Virus record (IMG/VR): IMGVR_UViG_3300037488_001108
Location: 1 to 51,194 of that record
Length of the DNA stretch: 51,194 bases
DNA from: a virus
Reading direction: 5' to 3' (one strand)
Positions 1-5,829 of the stretch are shown piece by piece. A program made the translations under genes and the position numbers. Under the pieces are notes generated by a model. It worked only from the letters and a program-made list of their open reading frames with translations. It made no database searches and was not told the DNA's origin. Each line of letters opens with the position of its first letter. The stretch's first letter is position 1.

Positions 1-153
1 GTAAAAATCCTCCTCCCACTTTAAAAACTCCTCCACTGACTTGAAGGATGTGTGTGATTGTGCCTGAACTCCATCACAATCTTGCGACCAAACATTTATG
101 AAGGCTACTCCATCCCGAAGTATTGCCTCCTGAATTTGCTCCACGCTACACAT
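1..153 (-). CDS. Hypothetical protein, 3' part cut by window edge
   Basis: An ATG at 153 opens a frame that stays open for 51 codons to the first base of the window, so only the N-terminal part is visible. It begins MCSVEQIQEAILRDG and is rich in Glu, Gln and Trp. I do not recognise a family. The start codon overlaps the stop of the preceding minus-strand gene within ATGTGTAG, the tight coupling expected in an operon. The gene is last in the leftward operon as far as can be seen, downstream of both hammerhead ribozymes. Confidence 0.6.
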   Translation of the reverse strand, partial: MCSVEQIQEAILRDGVAFINVWSQDCDGVQAQSHTSFKSVEEFLKWEEDFY

Positions 154-292
154 TTTCAATCACGATTAAAATTGCTCTGTCCATTCTGCGGGTATCTGCC
201 ATATAGATATTCCCCATTTTTTCTAACCACTCATAAAAATCTGTGGCTCTTCTGTGCTGTTCTTTGGCTCTCGCCTTGTTTTGATTGCTCAT
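146..292 (-). CDS. Small basic hypothetical protein (48 aa)
   Basis: The protein begins MSNQNKARAKEQHRR and is basic in its first half, with a hydrophobic end (AILIVIENV). No family is recognised. I prefer the ATG at 292 to the longer frame starting at 400. The longer version would run through a complete hammerhead ribozyme (315-361) and the palindrome (365-380), whereas the shorter one starts 22 nt after the ribozyme. The 63-aa gene upstream has the same spacing to its own ribozyme. The first four residues, MSNQ, match the start of the amidoligase gene in the same operon. Confidence 0.6.
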   Translation of the reverse strand: MSNQNKARAKEQHRRATDFYEWLEKMGNIYMADTRRMDRAILIVIENV

Positions 293-314
293 AACTTTTT
301 GATTTATCGGTTTC

Positions 315-361
315 CGTTTCGTTCTTTTGAACTCATCAGCAAGGACACTCATCCTTGTACG
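315..361 (-). ncRNA. Type III hammerhead ribozyme, copy B
   Basis: Read on the minus strand. Stem III 5' strand CGU is 361-359 and the cleavage nucleotide A is 358 (triplet GUA). Stem I is CAAGGA/UCCUUG (357-352 with 345-340), loop UGAGUG. Core CUGAUGA is 339-333. Stem II is GUUC/GAAC (332-329 with 324-321), loop AAAA. Core GAA is 320-318. Stem III 3' strand ACG is 317-315. All invariant hammerhead core bases are present; cleavage is predicted between 358 and 357. Stem III has only 3 bp, so activity may be weaker than copy A. The element lies between a 63-aa and a 48-aa gene, 22 nt before the latter's start. Confidence 0.86.
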
Positions 362-364
362 TGA

Positions 365-380
365 GTGTCTTTGAAGACAC
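365..380. repeat. Dispersed palindrome GTGTCTT-NN-AAGACAC, copy 1
   Basis: The sequence is GTGTCTTTGAAGACAC; the arms extend by two further pairs to 363-382. It is intergenic. In the minus-strand transcript it would form a hairpin just 5' of hammerhead copy B. Confidence 0.9.
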
Positions 381-412
381 TCCCCGCATTTAATCGCCAC
401 CCTCTCACGCTA

Positions 413-604
413 TCATCGCTTTACTTTGATTGAAGCGATTAGACAAAGCAAGCCCGCACTCCCGCAAAGGACACACATAAAAATCTCGCTGTCAACTGAA
501 TTGAATTTAATCAACTCCTGAACTTTCCCGCTTGTAAGGGCTACAGCTAAGGACAAATAAACTACCGCTAAGGCAAACGATTTTAAACAAACTTCTAATT
601 TCAT
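413..604 (-). CDS. Small membrane protein (63 aa)
   Basis: Two hydrophobic segments are visible, about residues 8-25 (FALAVVYLSLAVALTSG) and 42-59 (FMCVLCGSAGLLCLIASI), joined by a short polar stretch and followed by a basic tail KVKR. This suggests a two-pass inner-membrane protein; the role is unknown. The start codon at 604 lies 19 nt downstream of hammerhead copy A, so ribozyme cleavage would give this gene its own 5' end. Its stop is followed by the palindrome and by hammerhead copy B. A holin-like role is possible from the topology but unsupported. Confidence 0.65.
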   Translation of the reverse strand: MKLEVCLKSFALAVVYLSLAVALTSGKVQELIKFNSVDSEIFMCVLCGSAGLLCLIASIKVKR

Positions 605-623
605 AACTCATAAATTTTTGTTA

Positions 624-674
624 GCTGTTTCGCCATTTGTGGCTCATCAGTGCGGACACTCATCCGCATACAGC
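624..674 (-). ncRNA. Type III hammerhead ribozyme, copy A
   Basis: Read on the minus strand. Stem III is GCUGU (674-670) with ACAGC (628-624), 5 perfect pairs. The cleavage nucleotide A is 669 (triplet GUA). Stem I is UGCGGA/UCCGCA (668-663 with 656-651), loop UGAGUG. Core CUGAUGA is 650-644. Stem II is GCCA/UGGC (643-640 with 635-632), loop CAAA. Core GAA is 631-629. Every conserved core base and all three helices are present; self-cleavage is predicted between 669 and 668. Compared with copy B, three pairs of stem I and three of stem II differ with pairing kept. It lies between the amidoligase stop and a 63-aa gene. Confidence 0.94.
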
Positions 675-692
675 GGAGCGGTTTCCCGCTCC
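675..692 (-). other. GNRA-capped hairpin abutting hammerhead A
   Basis: On the minus strand GGAGCGG (692-686), loop GAAA (685-682) and CCGCUCC (681-675) form a 7-bp GC-rich hairpin with a GNRA tetraloop. It begins 8 nt after the amidoligase stop and ends exactly where stem III of hammerhead A begins, so the helices could stack. After cleavage it would cap the 3' end of the amidoligase mRNA fragment. No U-tract follows, so it is not a typical terminator. Confidence 0.75.
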
Positions 693-700
693 TTTGCTTG

Positions 701-1612
701 CTAAAGGTACATTGCGATGTCTTGATGAATTTCGCCCTTTACGATGAACTTTTGGAAGTGTCTCGCTAATTTCAAAATTTCCTCAGCCTTGGCTGTGTCT
801 CCGTTATACATTGACACGATGATTGGCGTGATGGTTTTCAAAAACTTTTCGTGTGTGCCTCTCGGATTGTTCACGCTGTAGTTAACCAACTCGTAAAACA
901 ATTCGTATCGTCTCATCATTTGTTTAACGCTCTCGAATTTACTCGGGATTCTAAACTCCAAACAACTACCTTTTACAAGGGCTGTTTGATATTTGTGATG
1001 CCATCCCGTACTGCTGTAGTGGTAGCCATCAGTAGAATTATATCGGCTCTCATACTCGGGCTGTAGCCTACGATTTGCCCCGCAATATGTGTTTTTCAAT
1101 CTCTTGCGAAACAAGGCTAAGATGATGCCCGCATTTTTGCGAACTAAGGCGTTCAATTCAACCCCATTTAAACCATCACAGCCTATTGTAATGTGCCCGC
1201 CACATCTTCTGTCGCTTGGGCTGTGGCTGTCATCGATGATTCGCTCCGCTTTGTACATCATATCGTAAACTTTCGTTCTCCATTGCCCCGCAGGTAACAA
1301 AGGTAAAATGTGCGTTACAGCCTCATAGCCACAACTTGAGTCCGTTTCAAACCCGCAAAACAATTCGTACTCTCTCACAGCGTTACGGCTAAGTTGATTT
1401 TTTTCAACCTCGAAGCCTATTGTAAATTTGCTCTCGTACTCTCTACCATCAAATTTGATGGCGGTTCTTTGCTCGATGGCTTTTAGCCCCGCAACATCAA
1501 CCCTATGGGCTGTTTTGTTTAAAAAATTAGGGCTTGGTTTGCTGTGGTATCCCGCAACTTGACCTCTTCTTGATTCCCCTGTAGTAGTGTAAACGATTCC
1601 TTGATTGCTCAT
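701..1612 (-). CDS. Amidoligase-like (COOH-NH2 ligase) protein
   Basis: The 303-aa protein shows motifs of the amidoligase family (glutamine-synthetase/ATP-grasp-like COOH-NH2 ligases): GFEVE at 66-70, ETDSSCGYEAVT at 89-100, CGGHITIG at 137-144 and CLEFRIPS at 217-224. These fit the family's metal/ATP-binding acidic residues, the Gly-Gly-His strand and the E-x-R strand. Known relatives are proposed to form amide or peptide bonds, for example on peptides or cell-wall material; the substrate here cannot be told. It lies mid-operon on the minus strand, with hammerhead A right after its stop, and starts with MSNQ like the small gene at 146-292. Family call is by motif only. Confidence 0.75.
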   Translation of the reverse strand: MSNQGIVYTTTGESRRGQVAGYHSKPSPNFLNKTAHRVDVAGLKAIEQRTAIKFDGREYESKFTIGFEVEKNQLSRNAVREYELFCGFETDSSCGYEAVTHILPLLPAGQWRTKVYDMMYKAERIIDDSHSPSDRRCGGHITIGCDGLNGVELNALVRKNAGIILALFRKRLKNTYCGANRRLQPEYESRYNSTDGYHYSSTGWHHKYQTALVKGSCLEFRIPSKFESVKQMMRRYELFYELVNYSVNNPRGTHEKFLKTITPIIVSMYNGDTAKAEEILKLARHFQKFIVKGEIHQDIAMYL

Positions 1613-1631
1613 AAAAAATTGGTTTTAGTTT

Positions 1632-1647
1632 GTGTCTTTAAAGACAC
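1632..1647. repeat. Dispersed palindrome, copy 2 (perfect)
   Basis: GTGTCTTTAAAGACAC, a perfect 16-bp palindrome in the gap between the 212-aa gene and the amidoligase gene, 20 bp upstream of the amidoligase start. Confidence 0.9.
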
Positions 1648-1649
1648 TA

Positions 1650-2288
1650 TTATTGATTAATTGAATTAGTTAGAAAAGCTATAGCCTCCAAAATTTCTTC
1701 GGTGCTGTTTGTGGTTGCAATTGCACCCGCCTCATTGATACGGATTGAAACATTTTTTGCACCACCTTTGTAGGTCATTGTGAAAATTGTAGGGATGCGA
1801 ATTTCAACCCCGATTTCCCCGCTCTCTTCGGTCTCTTCGCCATCTTCGGATGCTCCACCATCTTCGGCTGTAGCTCCACCACCTAAGCGAGCAAATTTAA
1901 GCAAGCCCTCTAAAGTTCTGTTTGGCTCTTCGCCTCTCGCTTCGGCTTCATCACATAGGCTATTGAATTGCTCCACTTTGGTAGCCTCCAATTTCCCCGC
2001 CTTGATTACTTTGTAGAAGTACGATTTTTGCCATCCAAAAACTTTGTTTCCGATTTGCTCATTAGTCCAATAGATACCCGCTTCGGCTGTAGCTGTTTTG
2101 CCCTCTTCGGATGTAAACCAATTTACAGCCTCCACCACCTTAGCGGATAGTTCCAAAGTTTGTGCAAATTTCTTTTTTTGTCCATTTGCAAGTGTTCTTT
2201 GCAAGCCTCTGATTCCTCTCAGGTCGATAGCTGTTTGGATGTTTGTTTGGCTTAAAAAAGCCGCCTCGATTGTTAAAAGTGTACTCAT
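1650..2288 (-). CDS. Hypothetical protein, possible DNA-binding N-terminal half (212 aa)
   Basis: First gene of the leftward operon, 82 nt downstream of a good minus-strand promoter. The N-terminal half (to about residue 125) is helical, with a stretch around 72-100 (YWTNEQIGNKVFGWQKSYF) that could be a helix-turn-helix. A Gly/Glu-rich linker (about 130-157) follows, then a compact C-terminal part with alternating hydrophobic residues that looks like beta structure. I do not recognise a family. Being promoter-proximal and possibly DNA-binding, it could be a regulator or replication accessory protein, but that is inference. Confidence 0.6.
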   Translation of the reverse strand: MSTLLTIEAAFLSQTNIQTAIDLRGIRGLQRTLANGQKKKFAQTLELSAKVVEAVNWFTSEEGKTATAEAGIYWTNEQIGNKVFGWQKSYFYKVIKAGKLEATKVEQFNSLCDEAEARGEEPNRTLEGLLKFARLGGGATAEDGGASEDGEETEESGEIGVEIRIPTIFTMTYKGGAKNVSIRINEAGAIATTNSTEEILEAIAFLTNSINQ

Positions 2289-2369
2289 AATTCCTAAAAT
2301 TTAATGTTAATTAATTGATTTTCAGTTAGTTAGCTCGAAATGTCTCTCATTCCTCGTTCTTTCTGAGTT

Positions 2370-2401
2370 CAAATTTAGTCTATTAGTACATTACCACCAA
2401 A
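2370..2401 (-). promoter_or_regulatory. Bacteroidota-type promoter for the leftward operon
   Basis: On the minus strand a -33 TTTG (2401-2398) and a -7 TAAATTTG (2377-2370) are separated by 20 nt, matching the Bacteroidota vegetative consensus (TTTG, 19-21 nt, TAnnTTTG). It drives the operon starting at 2288. Confidence 0.72.
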
Positions 2402-2545
2402 CATTTTTTCATCTTTTTTTCAAAAAATATCATTTTCTCAATGTTTACGGGGCTTCACAGAGGGCAAATTCCCGTAGTTTATACAGCGATTTATTCATCG
2501 GAGGGGCTTAACCCTTTGTTAGCAAGGGCTCGCAAGGTTTTTAAA

Positions 2546-2561
2546 GTGTCTTTAAAGACAC
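2546..2561. repeat. Dispersed palindrome, copy 3 (perfect)
   Basis: GTGTCTTTAAAGACAC in the divergent control region, directly left of the GCGGG/CTGTAG repeat array. Confidence 0.9.
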
Positions 2562-2740
2562 AAAAGCGGGAGCTCACAGCGGGGCTGTTGATGTTGATGT
2601 TGGTACACTATAGGAGCGGGAGGCTGTAGCTGTGGCGAAGCGGAGCGGGTCGCTGTAGCGGGGCTGTAATGTATGCGGGAGCGGGGCTGTAGCTGTAGCT
2701 GTAGAGCGGGGCTGTGGGCTGTAGGCTGTAGCAAAAAGCC
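2560..2740. repeat. GCGGG / CTGTAG short-repeat array
   Basis: Interspersed copies of GCGGGAG, AGCGGGGCTGT and GGCTGTAGC, with a run of CTGTAG units near 2690-2730. The array is noncoding and compositionally unlike the AT-rich surroundings. Confidence 0.7.
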
Positions 2741-2871
2741 TAAAAAATCCGAGAGTTTTTTGGGAAACGCCCCCCCACCCCTCCAAAATAATCCGACTTT
2801 CCTGCCGGGGGTCGGCTCGCCAAACCGCTATACTACCCAAACACTATATGAACCTGATAATAAAAAATACC

Positions 2872-2879
2872 TATCTTTG
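2872..2879 (+). promoter_or_regulatory. Promoter -7 box TATCTTTG
   Basis: TATCTTTG matches TAnnTTTG and lies 25 nt before the ATG at 2905. No clear -33 TTTG is visible. Confidence 0.5.
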
Positions 2880-2904
2880 TAGTGAACTTTTAAAATTTCG
2901 CAAA

Positions 2905-3141
2905 ATGAAACAACCTTTAAATTTAAGAAACAGTATTTACCAACAGAAGAACGTAGGGTCTTTTGAGGGGTTGACTGTAAAAGATGGTATGTTGATTAAC
3001 AACAGACCTGATGGACAGAGTGGTATTGCACAGGCTGCTCAAGTAAGAAAAGCTATGAAGACTGCTGAGAAAATTTCTATTGTAGCAAGAGGAAATGCTA
3101 TGGCTGAGATGATGGAGAGTGAAGATAGCTGTGATATGTAG
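2905..3141 (+). CDS. Small hypothetical protein (78 aa)
   Basis: First rightward gene after the control region. I start it at MKQPLNLRNSIYQ (ATG 2905) rather than the upstream ATG at 2848, because the promoter -7 box lies between the two. The protein is basic in the middle (QVRKAMKTAEK) with an acidic end (MMESEDSCDM). The family is unknown. It appears to be a single-gene unit: a promoter precedes it and a hairpin with a T-tract follows. Confidence 0.6.
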   Translation: MKQPLNLRNSIYQQKNVGSFEGLTVKDGMLINNRPDGQSGIAQAAQVRKAMKTAEKISIVARGNAMAEMMESEDSCDM

Positions 3142-3162
3142 TCAAAACTCAATCTAAGAAAT

Positions 3163-3195
3163 AGAGAGATTCGTAAGTTTCTCTCTTTTTTTTTT
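3163..3195 (+). terminator. Rho-independent terminator
   Basis: A 7-bp stem AGAGAGA/TCTCTCT (3163-3169 with 3180-3186), 10-nt loop, then an uninterrupted T run to 3195, just after the 78-aa gene. Confidence 0.75.
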
Positions 3196-3392
3196 GATAA
3201 TCGACATAACCGGTTATATTTTCTGTTGTTTTTGCGACAACTTAATTTTCATAACTAATTGATTATTAACTCTTTATTCTTTTAATGTCGATAATGTCAA
3301 AAAAGAGTAAGTTTTATAGTCAGAAAAAATATATATATAGTAGTATTTCCTAAGAGAGAGTAGGGAAAATCAAAAATCGACATTCCGACACG

Positions 3393-3506
3393 ATGACATA
3401 TTCAAACGAACCTGAAAATAACAACAACACTATTATAATAGTGTTAGTTTTGTACATAATTATTGTTTTGCTAACGCATATTTTTTTCAAAAGAGGTATT
3501 AATTAA
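3393..3506 (+). CDS. Single-pass membrane micropeptide (37 aa)
   Basis: ATG at 3393 to TAA at 3504-3506. A polar, Asn-rich N-terminus (MTYSNEPENNNN) is followed by one strong hydrophobic segment (about residues 13-30, TIIIVLVLYIIIVLL) and a basic C-terminus (FKRGIN), the layout of a small bitopic membrane protein. Function is unknown. It lies just upstream of the groEL promoter, which begins 12 nt after its stop. A 20-bp perfect palindrome overlaps its codons 12-18. Confidence 0.5.
   Translation: MTYSNEPENNNNTIIIVLVLYIIIVLLTHIFFKRGIN
3426..3445. repeat. 20-bp perfect palindrome upstream of groEL
   Basis: AACACTATTATAATAGTGTT is self-complementary over all 20 bases. It lies inside the micropeptide gene and 73 bp before the groEL -7 box. 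It could be an operator or a weak hairpin. Confidence 0.7.
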
Positions 3507-3518
3507 CTTTTATTGTAC

Positions 3519-3526
3519 TATATTTG
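3519..3526 (+). promoter_or_regulatory. groEL promoter -7 box TATATTTG
   Basis: TATATTTG fits TAnnTTTG and sits 26 nt before the groEL ATG; the leader between them is A-rich (AAATCAAATCAAATG). Confidence 0.65.
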
Positions 3527-3552
3527 CACGTAACAATTAAAAATCAAATCAA

Positions 3553-5169
3553 ATGTTAGAAAATCAAGGTTATTCTCCCAAAGATTTATGTTTTGGGGAG
3601 ATAGGTAGAAAGAAATTAGTCAGTGGCGTTACTAAAATGTCCAAGGCTGTAAAGAGTACATTGGGTCCGGGAGGAAATCCTGTGCTAATTGAATCCCCAA
3701 ACCACACACACGGTATTACTGTAACCAAAGATGGTGTAACTGTTGCCAAATCAATTGACTTATTGGACCCAAGTGAGAACCTTGCGGTTAAGATGATGAA
3801 GGAAGCTGCCGAGAGGACTGCTACCGCAGCAGGAGATGGTACAACAACTGCTATTGTCCTTACTGAGGGGTTAGTTATTAACGGTCTTGGTCTTATTAGT
3901 GAGACTATGAACCGGACAGAGGTGCTAAGAAGTATGGTGGAGATAAGCGACAAGGTGGTGGACAAGTTACGAAGACGAAGTAAGAGAGTTACAAGTACAA
4001 TGCTTACAGATGTGGCGAGTATATCGGCAAATAACGATAGGGAGATAGGGAAGATTATAGCTGAGGTGTACAAAGATGTGGGTAAGACCGGGATTGTTAC
4101 AGTTGAGAAGAGTCAGACTGATGAAACTTATGCTGAGACCACGTTAGGATTGAAATTTGACAGAGGTTACTTGAGTCCTATGTTTATAAATGACTCCAAG
4201 AAGGATGAATGTGTCTTTGAAGACACTATGGTATTGGTTGCTGATATGGAGATTACAAATATTCTTCAGATTGAGAGCGTATTGAAACCAATTGTTAGTG
4301 AAGCTAAGAAGTTGCTAATCATTTCTCCTTGTGGTCAGAACTTAATCAATAGTTTGGCGGCAAATGTTGTCAAAGGAAACATAAAAGTATGTGCAGTTCC
4401 TCCTCCGAGCTTCGGATACAAGCAGCACGAGCTGATGCAAGACATCGCAATCAGTGTTGGTGCTACATATTTCAGTGAAAAGACCGGGGATGACCTAAGT
4501 ATTATCAATTATGGAGACCTTGGGCACGCTGCTAAGGTAATTGTGAGCAAGGATAAGACCGTTATCATCAAGTCAGACCTGAAATTAGACCAAGATGCTA
4601 TCTTGGAGAGGGTAAATCAGCTATGGGATGCCCATAAAAACGCTATAAAGAAGCACGATAAGGACTTTATTTTGGAAAGAATAGCGTCATTAACGGGTGG
4701 AATTGGGGTAATTTTTGTAGGTGGTCAGACAGATTTGGAACAGAAAGAGTTATTTGATAGAGTCGATGATGCTGTTTGTGCAGTACGTTCTGCACTCGAG
4801 GAAGGGATTCTTCCGGGTGCAGGAAAGGCTCTTCTTGAAGAATCGGCAGCTTTAGAGATTGATAAGACTAAAAGCGATGAGTATAATGCAGCTGTGATGA
4901 TTTTGAAAGGAGCACTTATGGCTCCGTTCTTACAGATACTTGAGAACGCAGGACTAAAGGCATCAGACATTTACAAGAATGGAGTTGCTGAAGGTCAAGG
5001 TTACAACTTGAAGACAAGAGAGTTTGGAGACCTGATTAAGATGGGAGTAATAGACCCACTGAAAGTAACACGTTCAGCATTGCAGAATGCAGTGAGTGTA
5101 GCTGTAACAATCTTGAGCACTAACGCCATAATTACGTTAGCTCGTTCTTATGTGCAGGCTGAAGACTAA
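3553..5169 (+). CDS. groEL: Phage GroEL-type chaperonin
   Basis: The 538-aa protein is a full-length group I chaperonin. Visible signatures are TLGPGG (36-41), the nucleotide-binding GDGTTT (94-99), the apical-domain entry DRGYLSP (203-209), the distal acidic ATPase residue region RVDDAV (about 395-400) and the C-terminal equatorial VIDPLKVTRSAL. It ends LARSYVQAED and lacks the Gly-Gly-Met tail of cellular GroEL. It would fold phage proteins, with the capsid protein an obvious candidate client, together with the GroES encoded 660 bp downstream. The protein is divergent from cellular GroEL but keeps its catalytic positions. Codons 220-225 carry palindrome copy 4 without a gap relative to E. 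coli GroEL as I align it. Confidence 0.96.
   Translation: MLENQGYSPKDLCFGEIGRKKLVSGVTKMSKAVKSTLGPGGNPVLIESPNHTHGITVTKDGVTVAKSIDLLDPSENLAVKMMKEAAERTATAAGDGTTTAIVLTEGLVINGLGLISETMNRTEVLRSMVEISDKVVDKLRRRSKRVTSTMLTDVASISANNDREIGKIIAEVYKDVGKTGIVTVEKSQTDETYAETTLGLKFDRGYLSPMFINDSKKDECVFEDTMVLVADMEITNILQIESVLKPIVSEAKKLLIISPCGQNLINSLAANVVKGNIKVCAVPPPSFGYKQHELMQDIAISVGATYFSEKTGDDLSIINYGDLGHAAKVIVSKDKTVIIKSDLKLDQDAILERVNQLWDAHKNAIKKHDKDFILERIASLTGGIGVIFVGGQTDLEQKELFDRVDDAVCAVRSALEEGILPGAGKALLEESAALEIDKTKSDEYNAAVMILKGALMAPFLQILENAGLKASDIYKNGVAEGQGYNLKTREFGDLIKMGVIDPLKVTRSALQNAVSVAVTILSTNAIITLARSYVQAED
4211..4226. repeat. Dispersed palindrome, copy 4
   Basis: GTGTCTTTGAAGACAC inside groEL, read as C-V-F-E-D-T in the apical domain. 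Confidence 0.9.
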
Positions 5170-5371
5170 AAGGTTCATAAGATTTACTGTGATATGGGTG
5201 GCGTGTAACCTATCAATACCATTTTGGATGGTAGGGCACGTACACCTAACGGTAAATCTCTATGAGGACTTTATTGAGATAGTAGCATCAATGGGAATGA
5301 ATATAATAGTTGCCATTGGTTTTTGGTTAAATTGGAAAGACGAATCGAAAAATTATGATAAGAGGGATTGA
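5150..5371 (+). CDS. Small membrane protein (73 aa)
   Basis: The start overlaps the end of groEL by 20 nt. Two hydrophobic segments are visible, about residues 9-28 (FTVIWVACNLSIPFWMVG) and 42-59 (IVASMGMNIIVAIGFWLNW), ending in a charged tail (KDESKNYDKRD). A two-pass membrane protein of unknown function is likely. It overlaps the next gene by 17 nt. Confidence 0.55.
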   Translation: MCRLKTKRFIRFTVIWVACNLSIPFWMVGHVHLTVNLYEDFIEIVASMGMNIIVAIGFWLNWKDESKNYDKRD

Positions 5372-5585
5372 TTATATTACGATAGAAGTTTATGGATTAG
5401 TAGAATCCGGGAATGCGAGTTTATATGAATGTCAAGTAGCATTAGATAATAATCCAAGATTTGATAAGTTCGTAGCGGAAGCATTGAATCATAGAAGGGG
5501 AACCGGATATGTAGATGTAGCATTGTACCCTAAGGATGGGGATAAAAGAAAGTTTATACAAGACATAAAAGAGATGGGGCTATGA
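5355..5585 (+). CDS. Hypothetical protein (76 aa)
   Basis: Mixed alpha/beta composition, no recognised motif; contains NHRRGTGYVDVALYP. It overlaps both neighbours by a few nucleotides in the groEL-groES operon, supporting its reality. Function is unknown. Confidence 0.55.
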   Translation: MIRGIDYITIEVYGLVESGNASLYECQVALDNNPRFDKFVAEALNHRRGTGYVDVALYPKDGDKRKFIQDIKEMGL

Positions 5586-5824
5586 ATATACTAAGTAAAA
5601 TATTAGATGAGTACCCTGATGAAGGGTTATTAAAAATTGATGGATTTAATGATGCTATTATCGGAGTCTCCTCTGACATTAGGATTGTATATTCTATTGA
5701 TAAGATTATTGATATTCTAAAAGAAGATATGACTGAGGATGAAGCGATTGAATTTTTTGAGTTCAATATTGAATCTGCACACATTGGAGATAAAACACCT
5801 ATTTACGTAAAAATAATAAATTAA
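5582..5824 (+). CDS. Acidic hypothetical protein (80 aa)
   Basis: An acidic protein rich in Ile and Asp (IIDILKEDMTEDEAIEFFEF). The start overlaps the upstream stop (ATGA at 5582) and its stop lies 5 nt before groES. The 'TEDEAIEFFEFNI' stretch resembles C-terminal ends of small phage accessory proteins, but no function can be assigned. Confidence 0.58.
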   Translation: MNILSKILDEYPDEGLLKIDGFNDAIIGVSSDIRIVYSIDKIIDILKEDMTEDEAIEFFEFNIESAHIGDKTPIYVKIIN

Positions 5825-5829
5825 ATCAA

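Larger units (their letters stand above)
2289..2904. other. Divergent control region with GC-rich short repeats, candidate origin
   Basis: This 616-bp gap separates leftward and rightward transcription. It holds the minus-strand promoter, palindrome copy 3, and at about 2560-2740 a dense array of short repeats (GCGGGAG, GCGGGGCTG, GCTGTAGCTGTAG, and TTGATG twice). GC content is far above the rest of the window. The motif GCGGG is on the plus strand here, while to the left it appears mainly as CCCGC. Short open frames exist in it, but they are low-complexity translations of the repeats and I do not call them genes. An origin or transcription control region is plausible. Confidence 0.5.

Noticed and set aside
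146-400. A longer minus-strand protein (84 aa) starting at 400
   Set aside because: Its N-terminal 36 residues would run through hammerhead B and the palindrome; the ATG at 292 gives the same spacing as the neighbouring ribozyme-gene pair.
851-1066. Open frame on the plus strand
   Set aside because: Antisense to the amidoligase gene, which has recognisable motifs.
2441-2882. Several short open frames on both strands in the control region
   Set aside because: They are low-complexity translations of the GCGGG/CTGTAG repeats (for example Thr/Ala/Gln/Pro/Leu-only stretches) and lie between divergent promoters.
3570-4073. Minus-strand open frame (167 aa)
   Set aside because: Antisense shadow of groEL.
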